Notes under the pieces: model-generated
The model's input: only the letters and a program-made list of their open reading frames with translations
Told to the model about the DNA's origin: nothing
Databases searched by the model: none
In this document: positions 1 through 9,688 of the stretch, piece after piece
Position numbering within the stretch: the first letter of the stretch is position 1
Layout: every line of letters starts with the position of its first letter
Program-made: the position numbers and the translations under genes
DNA from: Taklimakanibacter deserti
GTDB lineage: Bacteria; Pseudomonadota; Alphaproteobacteria; Rhizobiales; Aestuariivirgaceae
Direction: 5' to 3'
NCBI GenBank assembly: GCA_003574785.1
Contig: QORU01000009.1
Coordinates: 186,001-250,000, forward strand
Length of the DNA: 64,000 nt

Positions 1-87
1 GACTCGGCAAATGCGCGCGTAAAGTCCTGATACACTTCTCCATCGGAGCTTTCCGTTCTCAGGCCCGCGCGTGATACAAGGCACGTC

Positions 88-564
88 ATGAGCCAGGACC
101 CCAAGCTGTTGCGCCGTCTGCTGCGCGCGAAGGACCGGATGGACGCCGCCTCGCAGGAGGAATGGCCCGTCAGGCGGTTGGCGCGCGTGAGCGGCGTCTC
201 CGAGGCCCATTTCGCGCGATCGTTCAAGAAGGCCTTCGGCGTGCCGCCGCACCGCTATCTGCTCACCCGCCGGCTGGAGCGGGCCAAGGCGCTGCTGCGC
301 GATACGGATCTCGCCATCACCGAGATCGCGTTCCAGACCGGCTGGAACAGTCTGGGGACCTTTGGACGCGTATTCCGTGACGTCACCGGCGAGAGCCCAG
401 GTGAGCTCCGGCTACGTGAGAAGGCGGCTCCGCACGAGCTCAAGCGGGTGCCGGGCTGCTTCACCAGCGCCGCCCATCGGCCCGACCTCAAGATCGCAGT
501 TTTGGAGAAGCGGCGGCAGGAGGCGGACGATATAAGCGGCCCCGAAAAAACGGAGGTCCCATGA
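88..564 (+). CDS. AraC/XylS-type helix-turn-helix transcriptional regulator
   Basis: Probable DNA-binding regulator of 158 residues, short for the family because it has no N-terminal ligand-binding domain. Two helix-turn-helix units fill about residues 20-108: the first includes LARVSGVSEAHFARSFK, the second ITEIAFQTGWNSLGTFGRVF, followed by the family ending FRDVTGESPGEL. The C-terminal 45 residues are charged and match no domain I recognise. Its stop overlaps the start of the following VOC gene (ATGA), so the two are translationally coupled, and the regulator probably controls its own operon. AraC-plus-glyoxalase-like pairs are common in Proteobacteria; the substrate cannot be told from sequence. 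Confidence 0.88.
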   Translation: MSQDPKLLRRLLRAKDRMDAASQEEWPVRRLARVSGVSEAHFARSFKKAFGVPPHRYLLTRRLERAKALLRDTDLAITEIAFQTGWNSLGTFGRVFRDVTGESPGELRLREKAAPHELKRVPGCFTSAAHRPDLKIAVLEKRRQEADDISGPEKTEVP

Positions 565-971
565 GTCAAGGTATCGAGGTCGTTGGTCTTTATGTTCGCG
601 ATCAGGACGAAGCGGTCGCGTTCTATGTCGAAAAGCTCGGATTCCGCATCCATACCGATGCGCGCAACGGCGATTACCGCTGGCTCACGGTGCAGCATCC
701 GGACCAGCCCTCCTTCCAGCTCGGCCTGTTCATGCCGCAGTCACCCATGGTCGACGCCGCGACGGCGCAGACCCTGCGCGAGGCCGTGGCGAAGGGCGCC
801 ATGCCGCCGCTCGTGCTCGTCGTCGACGACTGCCGCGCCGCCTATGAGCGGATGCACGCCCGCGGCGTGGAATTCACCCAGGAACCGGTCGAGCGCTACG
901 GTTCCGTGGATGCCGGCTTCCGCGATCCGTCGGGCAACGGGTGGAAGATGATCGAGGCGCGGCGAGGGTAG
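561..971 (+). CDS. VOC (glyoxalase/bleomycin-resistance) family protein
   Basis: Small cytosolic protein of 136 residues with one vicinal-oxygen-chelate unit. It starts IEVVGLYVRDQDEAVAFYVEK, as usual for the first beta-alpha-beta module, and ends FRDPSGNGWKMIE, the second module with the family's D-P-x-G-N motif and a terminal Glu in the usual metal-ligand position. Members include glyoxalases, dioxygenases, antibiotic-binding proteins and methylmalonyl-CoA epimerase; nothing here separates these. It overlaps the upstream AraC-type gene by four bases and is followed by a REP-like repeat, so the operon probably ends here. Family assignment is firm; function is open. Confidence 0.85.
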   Translation: MSQGIEVVGLYVRDQDEAVAFYVEKLGFRIHTDARNGDYRWLTVQHPDQPSFQLGLFMPQSPMVDAATAQTLREAVAKGAMPPLVLVVDDCRAAYERMHARGVEFTQEPVERYGSVDAGFRDPSGNGWKMIEARRG

Positions 972-1015
972 GGCGTGATGAGTTTAGTCCGCCTCACAAC
1001 CCTCACCCCTGAGGT

Positions 1016-1108
1016 GCCCGCCGTAGGCGGGCCTCGAAGGGTGGCAAGCGGCAAGACCGTCGTTCCTGGGTCATGCTTCGAGGCTCGCTACGCTCGCACC
1101 TCAGCATG
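1016..1108. repeat. REP-like palindromic repeat
   Basis: Two palindromes follow the VOC gene. The first has 7-base arms GCCCGCC/GGCGGGC with a three-base loop at 1016-1032. The second has arms CATGCT (1072-1077) and AGCATG (1103-1108) around an inner GGCTCGC...GCTCGCACC segment. Their make-up resembles the dispersed palindromes of Bradyrhizobium and related genomes. They lie between two convergent genes and could also act in transcription termination. Confidence 0.6.
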
Positions 1109-1150
1109 AGGATGTTTCGGCGGGCCGACTCTTTTTCCAGTCATCACGCT

Positions 1151-1558
1151 CTAATTTTCCAGCCCGCCGCCGAGCTTCACGATGGTGGTGATGCCGTCGG
1201 CCTCGGGTTCGGCGACATAGGCATTGTCGGGCGTCGAGAAGCGGATGAGCGACTTCTTCGTCGCATCGACGAAGACGATCTGCCAATCCTCATAGAGGCG
1301 CCAGGCCGCCACATCGTTCATCACCGGAAAAACCTGGCCGCAATCGGGATCGACATCGACCACGAAGCCGCCGATCGTCGTCTCGCGGCTGAGCGTTACC
1401 CTGCAGGTCTTGCTGCTATCGACATTCTGGATCGACCAGTCGCCCAGGAAATCGTCCAGCATCGCCGGGTCGACCGCCTCGAGATCCATGAGCGCCTGCG
1501 CCGCGGCCGGGCTCGCGCCGAGCAAAACCAGAAAGCCCAAAACCCTGATCGTCCGCAT
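1151..1558 (-). CDS. AprI/Inh-like secreted protein (putative metalloprotease inhibitor)
   Basis: About 135 residues from the Met at 1558, which begins a clear signal peptide (MRTIRVLGFLVLLGASPAAA, cleavage after AAA-QA). An in-frame Met further upstream would put eleven residues ahead of the signal peptide and is less likely. The mature part resembles the beta-barrel of AprI/Inh inhibitors of serralysin-type proteases: L-G-D-W near the start, two cysteines (KTCRV and DPDCGQ) placed to form the family's disulfide, and an AWRLYEDWQIVF segment. No serralysin gene is nearby. It is on the same strand as the hut genes, 13 bp after the HAL-like gene, so it may be co-transcribed. A generic periplasmic lipocalin-like protein is the alternative. 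Confidence 0.65.
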   Translation of the reverse strand: MRTIRVLGFLVLLGASPAAAQALMDLEAVDPAMLDDFLGDWSIQNVDSSKTCRVTLSRETTIGGFVVDVDPDCGQVFPVMNDVAAWRLYEDWQIVFVDATKKSLIRFSTPDNAYVAEPEADGITTIVKLGGGLEN

Positions 1559-1571
1559 GGCAGCCGTTCCC

Positions 1572-3086
1572 TCAATCGAGGGAAAGATCAACCTTTTCCC
1601 GACTTTCCGTCAAGGCGCGATCGAGAAGGGCGCCCGACTGCAATTCGGCGATCAAGGGCGCGATATCGAAGATCGCATCGCCCTCCCGCCCGATCGGCAG
1701 CATATCGCTTAGACTCTCGACGGCCGGGCGGATGCCTCTGCCCAGATCGGCCGTGCCGAGGCGCCGGCGCTTCATCGCCCAGACCGCGATCATCAGCTCG
1801 AGGCCGGCGATCTTCCAGCCGGCGTCGATGACCCGCATCAGATCATGCACGGCATGAAGGGCGTGGCTCGCCGTGTCCTCCACGCCATCGGCGACCTGGC
1901 CCACGGAATTGAGCAGGCTGGGTCGGGCCCAGATCTTCACCGAGGTGACGAGGGATGCGGTGATATGGCCGAGATTGAGGAACTGAACGCCGCCGACGGC
2001 GCCTCCTTCCTCGGCAAGGCCGGTGGGCAGGCCGGTGAAGGCCGGCCATTGCTGCTTGTGGACGCGCTCGCCGGCGAGATCGCACATCTTGCCCAAAGCC
2101 TGGCGCAGATGGTCGGCGGCCAAGGTGAGACGCGTCGTATCCATATTGCCGTTCGATACGGCGTCCGCCGTCTCGCGGTCGATGATCGGATTGTCGTTGA
2201 CCGAGTTCAGCTCGGAATTCCAGACCTTTGCCGTCTCGGCGAAGACCTCCGCCGCCGCGCCATGGACTTGCGACACGCAACGGAAGGAGAGAGGATCCTG
2301 CAACAGGCGCGGCTCGCCTTTGTTCCACAGGCGGCTGTCACTCAGGAAATGGCGCAGACGCTGTGCCGCGCGGCGCTGGCCCTCGCGCTTATGGGCGCGG
2401 TTCGCCGCCTCCGAGATCGAGCCCAGATTGCCGCGGAAGCCTTCCAGCGCTGCCGCCGCAGCGAGATCGAAGGCCGCGAGCAGGCGCTCGGCGGAAGCAA
2501 GTGCCATCGCCCCTTGCGCCAGCGAGATGGCATTGTTGTTGATGAGCGAAAGCGTTTCCTTGGGACGAGGAAGCCCGAGCTTCTTCGCTTCCGGACGGTT
2601 GAGCAGCCAATGCGCCAATTGCGCATTGGGCACGAGATCGGAAGCGCCAACCGAGCCCGAGCCGTCGATCTCCGGCATCTTGTCGCCATTGATCGCGGCG
2701 ACGAGCAATTCGACCAGCTCCGGCGACACGCCGGACAGGCCATTGGCGAATTGGTTGGCGAGAAAGATCATGGCGCCGCGCACGGCTTCGGGCGGCAAGG
2801 TCGGCCCCGGCACGCGCGTCGCATGGGCGGCGACGAGCCTCGCATTGTAGGCGGCGGCCGATGCCGGATCGACCGCGAAATCCTTCTGGGAGCCGACGCC
2901 CGTGGTGATGCCATAGGCCGGCCGGTTCTCCTTAAGGATCGTCTCGACGATCCCGCGCGAGGCGGCGATTGCCGCGAAGGCTTGGGGTGCCAAGGAGACG
3001 GGAAGCTTGCCCGCCGCCGCTTTCGCCATGTCGCGGAAGTCGAGATCGTGCCCGGTGATGACCAGGGACGCCGTGTGCCGTGTCAT
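1572..3086 (-). CDS. Histidine ammonia-lyase-like protein lacking the MIO triad (paralogue 1)
   Basis: Full-length (504 aa) member of the aromatic amino acid lyase family (PF00221), last of the leftward hut genes and 8 bp after hutU. True HAL cyclises Ala-Ser-Gly into the electrophilic MIO group. Here the motif reads GSVGASDLVP (A148-S149-D150): the Gly is gone and the loop is one residue short. The segment up to the conserved Asn (LINNNAIS) is about 18 residues shorter than in HutH. Tyr58 and His88, matching HAL Tyr53 and His83, are kept, as are the Arg of QDPLSFRC and the Glu of VEDTAS, but the Tyr of PYSFR is Leu. A GAGGAC ribosome site precedes the ATG. It cannot use known MIO chemistry; an accessory subunit, regulator or changed enzyme are all possible. 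It should not be annotated as HutH. Confidence 0.85.
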   Translation of the reverse strand: MTRHTASLVITGHDLDFRDMAKAAAGKLPVSLAPQAFAAIAASRGIVETILKENRPAYGITTGVGSQKDFAVDPASAAAYNARLVAAHATRVPGPTLPPEAVRGAMIFLANQFANGLSGVSPELVELLVAAINGDKMPEIDGSGSVGASDLVPNAQLAHWLLNRPEAKKLGLPRPKETLSLINNNAISLAQGAMALASAERLLAAFDLAAAAALEGFRGNLGSISEAANRAHKREGQRRAAQRLRHFLSDSRLWNKGEPRLLQDPLSFRCVSQVHGAAAEVFAETAKVWNSELNSVNDNPIIDRETADAVSNGNMDTTRLTLAADHLRQALGKMCDLAGERVHKQQWPAFTGLPTGLAEEGGAVGGVQFLNLGHITASLVTSVKIWARPSLLNSVGQVADGVEDTASHALHAVHDLMRVIDAGWKIAGLELMIAVWAMKRRRLGTADLGRGIRPAVESLSDMLPIGREGDAIFDIAPLIAELQSGALLDRALTESREKVDLSLD

Positions 3087-3094
3087 CGCCGTCC

Positions 3095-4771
3095 TCAGAT
3101 TCCAATGCCCAGCGACGGCAGCTTGAGACCCTGTTCCTTGGCGCAGTCGATGGCGATATCATAGCCGGCATCGGCGTGGCGCATGACACCGGTGCCCGGA
3201 TCGTTCCACAGCACGCGCTCGAGGCGGCGGGCCGCGTCGTCCGTGCCGTCGCAGACGATCACCATGCCCGAATGCTGCGAAAAGCCCATGCCGACGCCGC
3301 CGCCATGATGCAGCGACACCCAGGTGGCGCCGCTCGCGGTGTTGAGCAGCGCATTGAGGAGCGGCCAGTCGGAAACGGCATCGGAGCCGTCCAGCATCGC
3401 CTCGGTCTCGCGATTGGGGGAAGCCACCGAGCCCGAATCGAGATGGTCGCGGCCGATCACGATCGGCGCGTCGAGCTCGCCCTTCTTCACCATCTCGTTG
3501 AAGGCGAGGCCCAGACGATGGCGCTGGCCGAGGCCGACCCAGCAGATGCGGGCGGGGAGGCCCTGGAAGGCGATGCGCTCCTTGGCCATGTCGAGCCAGT
3601 TGTGGAGATGCGGATCGTCGGGGATCAGCTCCTTCACGCGCTGGTCGGTCTTGTAGATATCTGCAGGGTTGCCGGAGAGCGCTGCCCAGCGGAAGGGGCC
3701 GATGCCGCGGCAGAAGAGCGGGCGGATATAGGCCGGGACGAAGCCCGGGAAGGCGAAGGCGTCCTTGAGGCCCATATCGAGAGCGACCTGGCGAATGTTG
3801 TTGCCGTAATCGAGGGTCGGCACGCCGGCCTTGTGGAAAGCGAGCATCGCCTCGACATGGTCGCGCATGGATTTCTTCGCGGCGGCTTCGACCGCCTTGG
3901 GATCGGTGGCGCGCTTGGCTTCCCATTCGGCGATCGTCCAGCCGGCAGGCAGATAACCGTTGACGGGATCATGCGCCGAGGTCTGGTCGGTAACCGCGTC
4001 GGGCCGGATGCCGCGCTTGACGAGATCGGGCAGGATCTCAGCCGCGTTGCCGAGCACGCCGACCGAGATCGGTTTGCCCTGCCTGTGCGACTGCTCGATC
4101 ATCGCGAGCGCCTCGTCGACTGTCGCCGCTTTGGCGTCGAGATATCGGGTCTTGAGCCGCATCTCGATGCGCGACGGCTGGCATTCGATGGCGATCATCG
4201 AGGCCCCCGCCATGGTGGCGGCGAGCGGCTGGGCGCCGCCCATGCCGCCGAGTCCCGCGGTCAGGAACCATTTGCCCTTGAGCTTGCCGTCATAATGCTT
4301 GCGGCCGACCTCGGCGAAGGTCTCATAGGTGCCCTGAACGATGCCTTGTGTGCCGATATAGATCCACGAGCCCGCCGTCATCTGGCCGTACATCATGAGG
4401 CCCTTGCGGTCGAGCTCGTTGAAATGGTTCCAGTCGGCCCAATGCGGCACGAGATTGGAATTGGCGATGAGGACGCGCGGCGCATCCTTGTGGGTGCGGA
4501 AGATGCCGACCGGCTTGCCCGATTGCACCAGCAGCGTCTCGTCTTCCTCGAGCGAGCGCAGGGAGGCGACGATACGGTCGAAGGCTTCCCAGTTGCGCGC
4601 CGCGCGGCCGATGCCGCCATAGACGACGAGCTCCTCGGGACGTTCGGCGACGCCCGGATCGAGATTGTTCATCAGCATGCGCATCGGCGCCTCGGTGAGC
4701 CAGCTCTTGGCGCTGATCTCGGGGCCGATCGGGGATTTGATGACGCGAGTATTGTCGCGGCGCGTATTCAT
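3095..4771 (-). CDS. hutU: Urocanate hydratase
   Basis: Second enzyme of histidine degradation: adds water to urocanate to give 4-imidazolone-5-propionate, using tightly bound NAD+ as electrophile. At 558 aa it is full length. Family hallmarks are the N-terminal [17 protein letters not shown], the Gly-rich NAD-binding [13 protein letters not shown] and the C-terminal segments [33 protein letters not shown] and [16 protein letters not shown]. It lies 13 bp after hutC and 8 bp before the MIO-less HAL paralogue, in the leftward hutI-hutC-hutU operon. Cytosolic homodimer in characterised relatives. Nothing is missing. Confidence 0.98.
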   Translation of the reverse strand: MNTRRDNTRVIKSPIGPEISAKSWLTEAPMRMLMNNLDPGVAERPEELVVYGGIGRAARNWEAFDRIVASLRSLEEDETLLVQSGKPVGIFRTHKDAPRVLIANSNLVPHWADWNHFNELDRKGLMMYGQMTAGSWIYIGTQGIVQGTYETFAEVGRKHYDGKLKGKWFLTAGLGGMGGAQPLAATMAGASMIAIECQPSRIEMRLKTRYLDAKAATVDEALAMIEQSHRQGKPISVGVLGNAAEILPDLVKRGIRPDAVTDQTSAHDPVNGYLPAGWTIAEWEAKRATDPKAVEAAAKKSMRDHVEAMLAFHKAGVPTLDYGNNIRQVALDMGLKDAFAFPGFVPAYIRPLFCRGIGPFRWAALSGNPADIYKTDQRVKELIPDDPHLHNWLDMAKERIAFQGLPARICWVGLGQRHRLGLAFNEMVKKGELDAPIVIGRDHLDSGSVASPNRETEAMLDGSDAVSDWPLLNALLNTASGATWVSLHHGGGVGMGFSQHSGMVIVCDGTDDAARRLERVLWNDPGTGVMRHADAGYDIAIDCAKEQGLKLPSLGIGI

Positions 4772-4784
4772 CTCTTGAAAACTC

Positions 4785-5510
4785 CTACTGGCTCAGCGTT
4801 CCTGAGGGTGACGTCTTGTAGCGGCTGTAAAGGGCGTAGCGGCTGGCGGGATAGATAAGGGTCGCGACCGTCACGACATGGCCGCGGCTCCAGCTCCTGC
4901 GATGCAAAGCGAGGCAGGGCTCGTCCTCGCCGATATCGAGCAAGGCGCACTGCTCAGGGCTCGGCATGATCGCTTCGACCGTATGCTCGAGCTCATCGAC
5001 CGGCTGGTGAGCGATCAGATAGGCGGTCGGCGTGATCTTTGCAAAATCCTGATCGTTGAACTGGGGCGCGGTGAAGGGATTGACATGGCGCTCCTCGAGC
5101 TGCACCGGCACGCCATTCTCGGTATGCACCATCACCAGGTAGAAGAGCCTTGCGGGGTGCTTCATCTCGAACTGCTCGGCAAGCGCCGGTGTCGCCTCGA
5201 CCGTCTGCCGCTTCTTGATATGGGCGGCATAGGCATGGCCGCGCTGGGCGATCTCTTCGGCGATATTGCGCAATTCGAGCAGGCTCGAGCGCGCCGGCGG
5301 CTCTTTCACGAAGGTGCCGACCCCCGGCACGCGCGACAGGAAACCATCGGCGGTGAGCTCGCGCAACGCCCGGTTGGCGGTCATGCGCGAGATGCTGAAA
5401 TGCTCGACGAGCTCGTTCTCGGACGGCACGCGCGTGCCCGGCGTCCAGGCGCCGGAGCGGATATGCTCGAGGATATGCTCCTTGACCTTGGCATAAAGCG
5501 GCGCGGTCAT
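4785..5510 (-). CDS. hutC: Histidine utilization repressor HutC (GntR family, HutC subfamily)
   Basis: GntR-type repressor of 241 aa. The N-terminal winged helix (about residues 5-75) has the family pattern: [11 protein letters not shown], then [19 protein letters not shown] and GVGTFV. The C-terminal UTRA effector domain (about 90-235) includes [20 protein letters not shown] and PTAYLIAH, as in HutC proteins that bind urocanate. The ATG at 5510 overlaps the hutI stop (ATGA), so expression is coupled to the pathway genes. A TGTATATACA palindrome in the hutI/hutF divergent promoter is its probable operator, giving autoregulation of hutI-hutC-hutU and control of hutF-hutH, with induction by urocanate as in pseudomonads (inferred). 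Confidence 0.95.
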   Translation of the reverse strand: MTAPLYAKVKEHILEHIRSGAWTPGTRVPSENELVEHFSISRMTANRALRELTADGFLSRVPGVGTFVKEPPARSSLLELRNIAEEIAQRGHAYAAHIKKRQTVEATPALAEQFEMKHPARLFYLVMVHTENGVPVQLEERHVNPFTAPQFNDQDFAKITPTAYLIAHQPVDELEHTVEAIMPSPEQCALLDIGEDEPCLALHRRSWSRGHVVTVATLIYPASRYALYSRYKTSPSGTLSQ

Positions 5511-6715
5511 CCGATCTGGCCCCTGACGATGGCGCCGTCGCGGATCACCGCGGCGCAAGGATTTAGACCTAAGGGGTAGGCCAGGTCGCCCGGCCGCTCG
5601 GCATTCCACAGAACGAGATCGGCCTTGAGGCCAGGGGCGATCCGCCCGCGATCCTTCAGGCCCAGAGCCAGCGCTGCATTCGCCGTGACACCGCGCAACG
5701 CCTCTTCGGGAGTCAGGCCGAAGAGGACGCAAGCCATGTTCATGGTTGTGAGGAGCGAATGGACAGGCGAGGAGCCCGGATTGAGATCGGTCGCGATCGC
5801 AATCGGCACCTTGTGCTTGCGCAAGGCGGCGACGGGTGGGTGCTGCTTCTCTTTGAGGTAATAGAAGGCGCCGGGCAGAAGCACCGCGACCGTTCGCGAG
5901 CGGGCAATGGCCTCAACGCCGTCCTCGTCCAGATATTCGATATGATCGACGGAGAGCGCATCATATCTGGCGGCGAGCTTGGCGCCACCCAGATTGGAGA
6001 GCTGCTCGGCATGGAGCTTTATCGGAAGTCCAAGCTTCTTCGCCGCGGCGAAGACCTTCTCCGTCTCGGCGACGGAAAAGGCGATGCCTTCGCAGAAGGC
6101 ATCGACGGCATCGGCGAGCTTCGCTTCCGCGATGGCCGGCAAGGCCTTGGCACAGACGAGATCGACATAGGCCGCGTGATCGTCGCGATATTCAGCCGGG
6201 AAGGTGTGGGCGCCGAGATAGCTCGTGACCACATCGACGAAATGCGTCTCGCCGAGCTTGCGCGCCACCTTCAGCATTTTCATCTCGGTCTCGACATCGA
6301 GCCCATAGCCCGATTTGATCTCGATCGTGGTCACGCCTTCACGGAGCAGGCTTTCGAGCCGCACAGAGGCCGACTGGACAAGCTCGTCTTCCGCTGCCTC
6401 GCGCGTGGCGCGCACGGTCGAGAGGATGCCGCCGCCGGCCTTGGCGATGTCGGCATAGGCGGCGCCATTGAGACGCATCTCGAATTCATTGGCGCGGTTG
6501 CCGCCATAGACGAGATGCGTGTGGCAGTCGATCAGGCCGGGGGTCAGAAGCCGCCCGCCGCAATCGACCGCTTTGCCGGTCTTCTCGCGGGGCGCATCCT
6601 GGCGCGGCCCGGCCCAGGCGATCCGGCCGTCTTCCACGAGGACCGCACCGTCCGCGATCAGTCCATAGGGCTGGACGCCGGTCATGGTCGCGAGCTTCAC
6701 ATGAGAAAAAAGCAT
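5507..6715 (-). CDS. hutI: Imidazolonepropionase
   Basis: Third enzyme of histidine degradation: opens 4-imidazolone-5-propionate to N-formimidoyl-L-glutamate. It is an amidohydrolase-fold metalloenzyme of 402 aa from the Met at 6715; a longer reading adds 65 poor residues running back through the divergent promoter into hutF. Metal ligands are visible in [19 protein letters not shown] (HxH), in [13 protein letters not shown] and in [10 protein letters not shown] (Asp). The segment [18 protein letters not shown] is typical of HutI. First gene of the leftward operon, coupled to hutC, and divergent from hutF with 43 bp between the starts. Confidence 0.97.
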   Translation of the reverse strand: MLFSHVKLATMTGVQPYGLIADGAVLVEDGRIAWAGPRQDAPREKTGKAVDCGGRLLTPGLIDCHTHLVYGGNRANEFEMRLNGAAYADIAKAGGGILSTVRATREAAEDELVQSASVRLESLLREGVTTIEIKSGYGLDVETEMKMLKVARKLGETHFVDVVTSYLGAHTFPAEYRDDHAAYVDLVCAKALPAIAEAKLADAVDAFCEGIAFSVAETEKVFAAAKKLGLPIKLHAEQLSNLGGAKLAARYDALSVDHIEYLDEDGVEAIARSRTVAVLLPGAFYYLKEKQHPPVAALRKHKVPIAIATDLNPGSSPVHSLLTTMNMACVLFGLTPEEALRGVTANAALALGLKDRGRIAPGLKADLVLWNAERPGDLAYPLGLNPCAAVIRDGAIVRGQIG

Positions 6716-6735
6716 CAAAGCCACTTGTATAAGGT

Positions 6736-6745
6736 TGTATATACA
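6736..6745. promoter_or_regulatory. Probable HutC operator in the hutI/hutF divergent promoter
   Basis: Perfect 10-base palindrome TGTATATACA in the 43-bp gap between the hutI and hutF start codons. It fits the TGTA-N2-TACA core described for HutC sites in pseudomonads (general knowledge). A second half-site-like CTTGTAT lies at 6724-6730. The gap is AT-rich in otherwise GC-rich DNA, and both promoters must overlap the palindrome, so one repressor could block both directions. Confidence 0.85.
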
Positions 6746-6758
6746 GTATAGTGAAAAG

Positions 6759-8144
6759 ATGGAACAGCGCAAGTTGAAATTCGCCTCGGCCCTCCTTCCC
6801 ACCGGCTGGGCGTCGGACGTCACCCTCACCCTCGGGCCCCAGGGGATGATCGAGAAGGTCGAGGCCCAAAGCGCCGACAAGACCGTCAAGGCCCTGAAAG
6901 GCATCGCCATTCCGGCGGTGCCGAATGTCCATTCGCATGCCCATCAGCGCCTCATGGCGGGGCTCGCCGAAGTGGCGGGGCCTGGGGCCGATTCCTTCTG
7001 GACCTGGCGCGAAGTGATGTATGGCTTTGCCCTCAAGCTAGGCCCCGATGACCTTCAAGCGGTCGCGACACAGCTTTATGTCGAGATGCTGAAAAGCGGC
7101 TCGACGGTCGTCGGCGAATTCCAGTATCTGCATCACCAGCCGGACGGCACGCCCTATCAGGAGCCGGCCGAGCTCACTCTACGCTGCCTCAAGGCTGCCG
7201 AAGAGGCGGGTATCGCCATCACCTTGCTGCCGACGCTTTATGCCTATGGCGGTTTCGGCGGCCAGCCGCCGGTGACGGGACAGCGCCGCTTCATCAACGA
7301 TTCGAGTCGCTACCTTAAAATTCTCGAAAGCCTCGACAAAGCCAGCAAGGCCAATCCGCAGTCGAGGCTCGGCATCTCGCCGCATTCGCTGCGAGCCGTG
7401 ACCAAAGGGCTTCTCACCGAGGTGATCGCCGGTCTCGATCGCATGGGGCGAACATCGGCGCCCATCCATATCCATGTCGCCGAGCAGACCAAGGAAGTCG
7501 ATGACTGCCTCGCCTGGTCGGGCGGCAAACGCCCGGTCGAGTATCTCCTCGACAATTTCAGCTTGTCGAGCCGCTGGTGCGGCATCCATGCCACCCACAT
7601 GACGGCGGACGAGACGCAACGAATGGCAAAGGCCGGCATGATCGCCGGTCTCTGCCCCACGACCGAAGCCAATCTCGGCGATGGCATCTTCCCGGCCGAC
7701 AGTTTCCTGAAAGCCAAGGGCGCCATCGCCATCGGCTCGGACAGCCATATCAGCGTGAGCCCGGCCGAAGACCTGCGCCAGCTCGAATATTCGCAGCGTC
7801 TGCGCGACCGCACCCGCAATGCGCTGGCAGCGGGCCCTGGCCAATCGACGGGCCGCACGCTGCTCGATCTGGCGCTCAAGGGCGGCGCCAAATCGATGAC
7901 GCAGCCGGTCGGCGCCCTGGCGCCCGGCTTCCGCGCCGATATCGCCGTCCTCGATGACGAGCATCCGGCCCTCATCGGACGGTCGGAAGATTCAGCGCTC
8001 GATTCCTGGATATTCTCCGGCGGCAATGCATGCGTGCGCGACGTCTTCGTTGCCGGCCAGCACGTGGTCGAAGATCGCCGCCATATCAAGGAAGAGGCAA
8101 TCTTCAAAAATTTCCGCGCCGCGGTGAAGCGGCTTACTGACTGA
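6759..8144 (+). CDS. hutF: Formimidoylglutamate deiminase
   Basis: Converts N-formimidoyl-L-glutamate to N-formyl-L-glutamate plus ammonia, the step that marks the five-enzyme histidine route. Amidohydrolase-fold protein of 461 aa. HxH metal site in [15 protein letters not shown] near residue 55, then [11 protein letters not shown], a further metal-binding region [14 protein letters not shown], the His of HATHMTADE and the Asp in [19 protein letters not shown], all as in HutF. The ATG at 6759 is preceded by GAAAAG, and an upstream in-frame Met would fall inside the operator region. It is 8 bp from hutH, so the two form the rightward hut operon. It pairs with HutG at 13.9 kb. Confidence 0.96.
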   Translation: MEQRKLKFASALLPTGWASDVTLTLGPQGMIEKVEAQSADKTVKALKGIAIPAVPNVHSHAHQRLMAGLAEVAGPGADSFWTWREVMYGFALKLGPDDLQAVATQLYVEMLKSGSTVVGEFQYLHHQPDGTPYQEPAELTLRCLKAAEEAGIAITLLPTLYAYGGFGGQPPVTGQRRFINDSSRYLKILESLDKASKANPQSRLGISPHSLRAVTKGLLTEVIAGLDRMGRTSAPIHIHVAEQTKEVDDCLAWSGGKRPVEYLLDNFSLSSRWCGIHATHMTADETQRMAKAGMIAGLCPTTEANLGDGIFPADSFLKAKGAIAIGSDSHISVSPAEDLRQLEYSQRLRDRTRNALAAGPGQSTGRTLLDLALKGGAKSMTQPVGALAPGFRADIAVLDDEHPALIGRSEDSALDSWIFSGGNACVRDVFVAGQHVVEDRRHIKEEAIFKNFRAAVKRLTD

Positions 8145-8152
8145 GGCAATCG

Positions 8153-9688
8153 ATGACCATCCCAATCGGCGACAGTCCGCTCACTCTCGATCATATCCGC
8201 AAGGCGCTGGCCGGGCCGATCACGATCGAGCTCACCCCAAAGGCGCGCGCCCAGATCGCGCGCAGTGCCGAAACGGTGACGCGGCTCCTCGCCACCGGTG
8301 ACGCGATCTATGGCGTCAATACCGGCTTCGGCAAGCTCGCCAAGCAGCGGATCGCTGCGCCCGATCTCTCGGCGCTGCAGCTCAATATTGTGCGCTCGCA
8401 TGCGGCGGGCGTCGGCGCGCCGCTCGATCAAGCCATCGTGCGCACCATCCTCCTGCTCAAGATCAACGCGCTCTCGCAAGGCGCTTCCGGCATCAGCGTC
8501 CAGGCGATGGATACGCTGGCAAAGCTCCTCAACCAGGACATCCTGCCAGTGATCCCGGGGCAGGGATCGGTCGGCGCCTCGGGCGATCTGGCGCCGCTCG
8601 CCCATCTGAGCCTCGTGCTCATCGGCGAAGGCGAGGCCTTCGTCAAAGGCAAACGCGTTTCCGGCCGCGAGGCGCTTCGGGCAGCGGGCTTGGGCCCCGT
8701 ACCGCTCGGGCCCAAGGAGGGCCTGGCGCTCCTCAACGGCACGCAGGTCTCGACCGCGCTCGCCCTTTCCGGCCTCATCGCCGCCGAGCGCAATGCCGCG
8801 TGCGAAATCCTCGCCGGCGCGCTCTCGGTCGATGCCGTCATGGGATCGGACACGCCCTTCGATCCGCGCATCCATGCCTTGCGGCCGCATCCCGGCCAGC
8901 AGCTCGCGGCCAAGCACTATCGCCGCCTGATGGAAGGAAGCCGCATCCGTGCCTCGCATGTGACGGGCGATGACCGGGTGCAGGATCCCTATTCCTTCCG
9001 CTGCCAGCCGCAAGTGATGGGGGCGGCGCTCGATCTCCTCAGCAATGCCGCGAAGACGCTCGTCATCGAGGCCAATGGTGTCTCCGATAATCCGCTGGTC
9101 TTTGCCGAGGACGGCGCGGTGTTGTCGGGCGGCAATTTCCACGCCGAGCCCGTCGCCTTCGCCGCCGATATCATCGCCATGGCCGTCGCCGAAATGGGCT
9201 CGATTAGCGAGAGGCGCATCGCCGCTTTGATCGACCCGACGATCTCGCTCCTGCCGCCCTTTCTCATCCGCAATCCGGGCCTGAATTCCGGCTTCATGAT
9301 CCCGCAATGCACCGCCGCGGCACTGATGAGCGAGAACAAGCAGCTCGCCCATCCGGCGAGCGTCGACAGCGTGCCGACCTCGGCCAATCAGGAAGACCAT
9401 GTCAGCATGGCGACTCATGGCGCGCGCAGGCTTTCCCTCATGAATGCCAATCTCGCCCGCATCATCGCCATCGAGCTGCTCGCCGCTGCCGAAGGCATCG
9501 ACTTCCGCAGGCCCCTTACCTCGTCGCAACCGCTCGAGGAAACCTTCAAGCTCATCCGCGGCAAGGCCGCGGCGCGCGAAACCGACCGCGAATTCGCCAC
9601 CGACATCGAAGGCATCGCCGCTATGGTCGAGACGGGGAGCTTCGCGGGCTTCGTGCCGGGTCTGCTGAACGATCTCGGTGTTGCATAG
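8153..9688 (+). CDS. hutH: Histidine ammonia-lyase (intact MIO triad)
   Basis: First step of histidine degradation: non-oxidative elimination of ammonia from L-histidine to give urocanate. 511 aa. Numbering coincides with the Pseudomonas putida enzyme: Tyr53 (IYGVNTGFG), His83 (RSHAAG) and the MIO-forming Ala142-Ser143-Gly144 in GSVGASGDLAPLAH. Also kept are the Asn of LLNGTQVS, the Tyr and Arg of QDPYSFRCQPQ, the Phe of GGNFHAEP and the Glu of ANQEDHVSM. It is therefore the one catalytically complete HAL among four family members here. Eight bases after hutF with a GAGG ribosome site. The enzyme is a homotetramer whose active sites combine residues from three chains, which matters for the MIO-less paralogues. 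Confidence 0.98.
   Translation: MTIPIGDSPLTLDHIRKALAGPITIELTPKARAQIARSAETVTRLLATGDAIYGVNTGFGKLAKQRIAAPDLSALQLNIVRSHAAGVGAPLDQAIVRTILLLKINALSQGASGISVQAMDTLAKLLNQDILPVIPGQGSVGASGDLAPLAHLSLVLIGEGEAFVKGKRVSGREALRAAGLGPVPLGPKEGLALLNGTQVSTALALSGLIAAERNAACEILAGALSVDAVMGSDTPFDPRIHALRPHPGQQLAAKHYRRLMEGSRIRASHVTGDDRVQDPYSFRCQPQVMGAALDLLSNAAKTLVIEANGVSDNPLVFAEDGAVLSGGNFHAEPVAFAADIIAMAVAEMGSISERRIAALIDPTISLLPPFLIRNPGLNSGFMIPQCTAAALMSENKQLAHPASVDSVPTSANQEDHVSMATHGARRLSLMNANLARIIAIELLAAAEGIDFRRPLTSSQPLEETFKLIRGKAAARETDREFATDIEGIAAMVETGSFAGFVPGLLNDLGVA

Noticed and set aside
1572..3086. Frameshift or sequencing error as the cause of the missing MIO residue
   Set aside because: The frame stays open and in register on both sides, and three different paralogues show a one-residue loss at the same place, so single-codon errors are unlikely.
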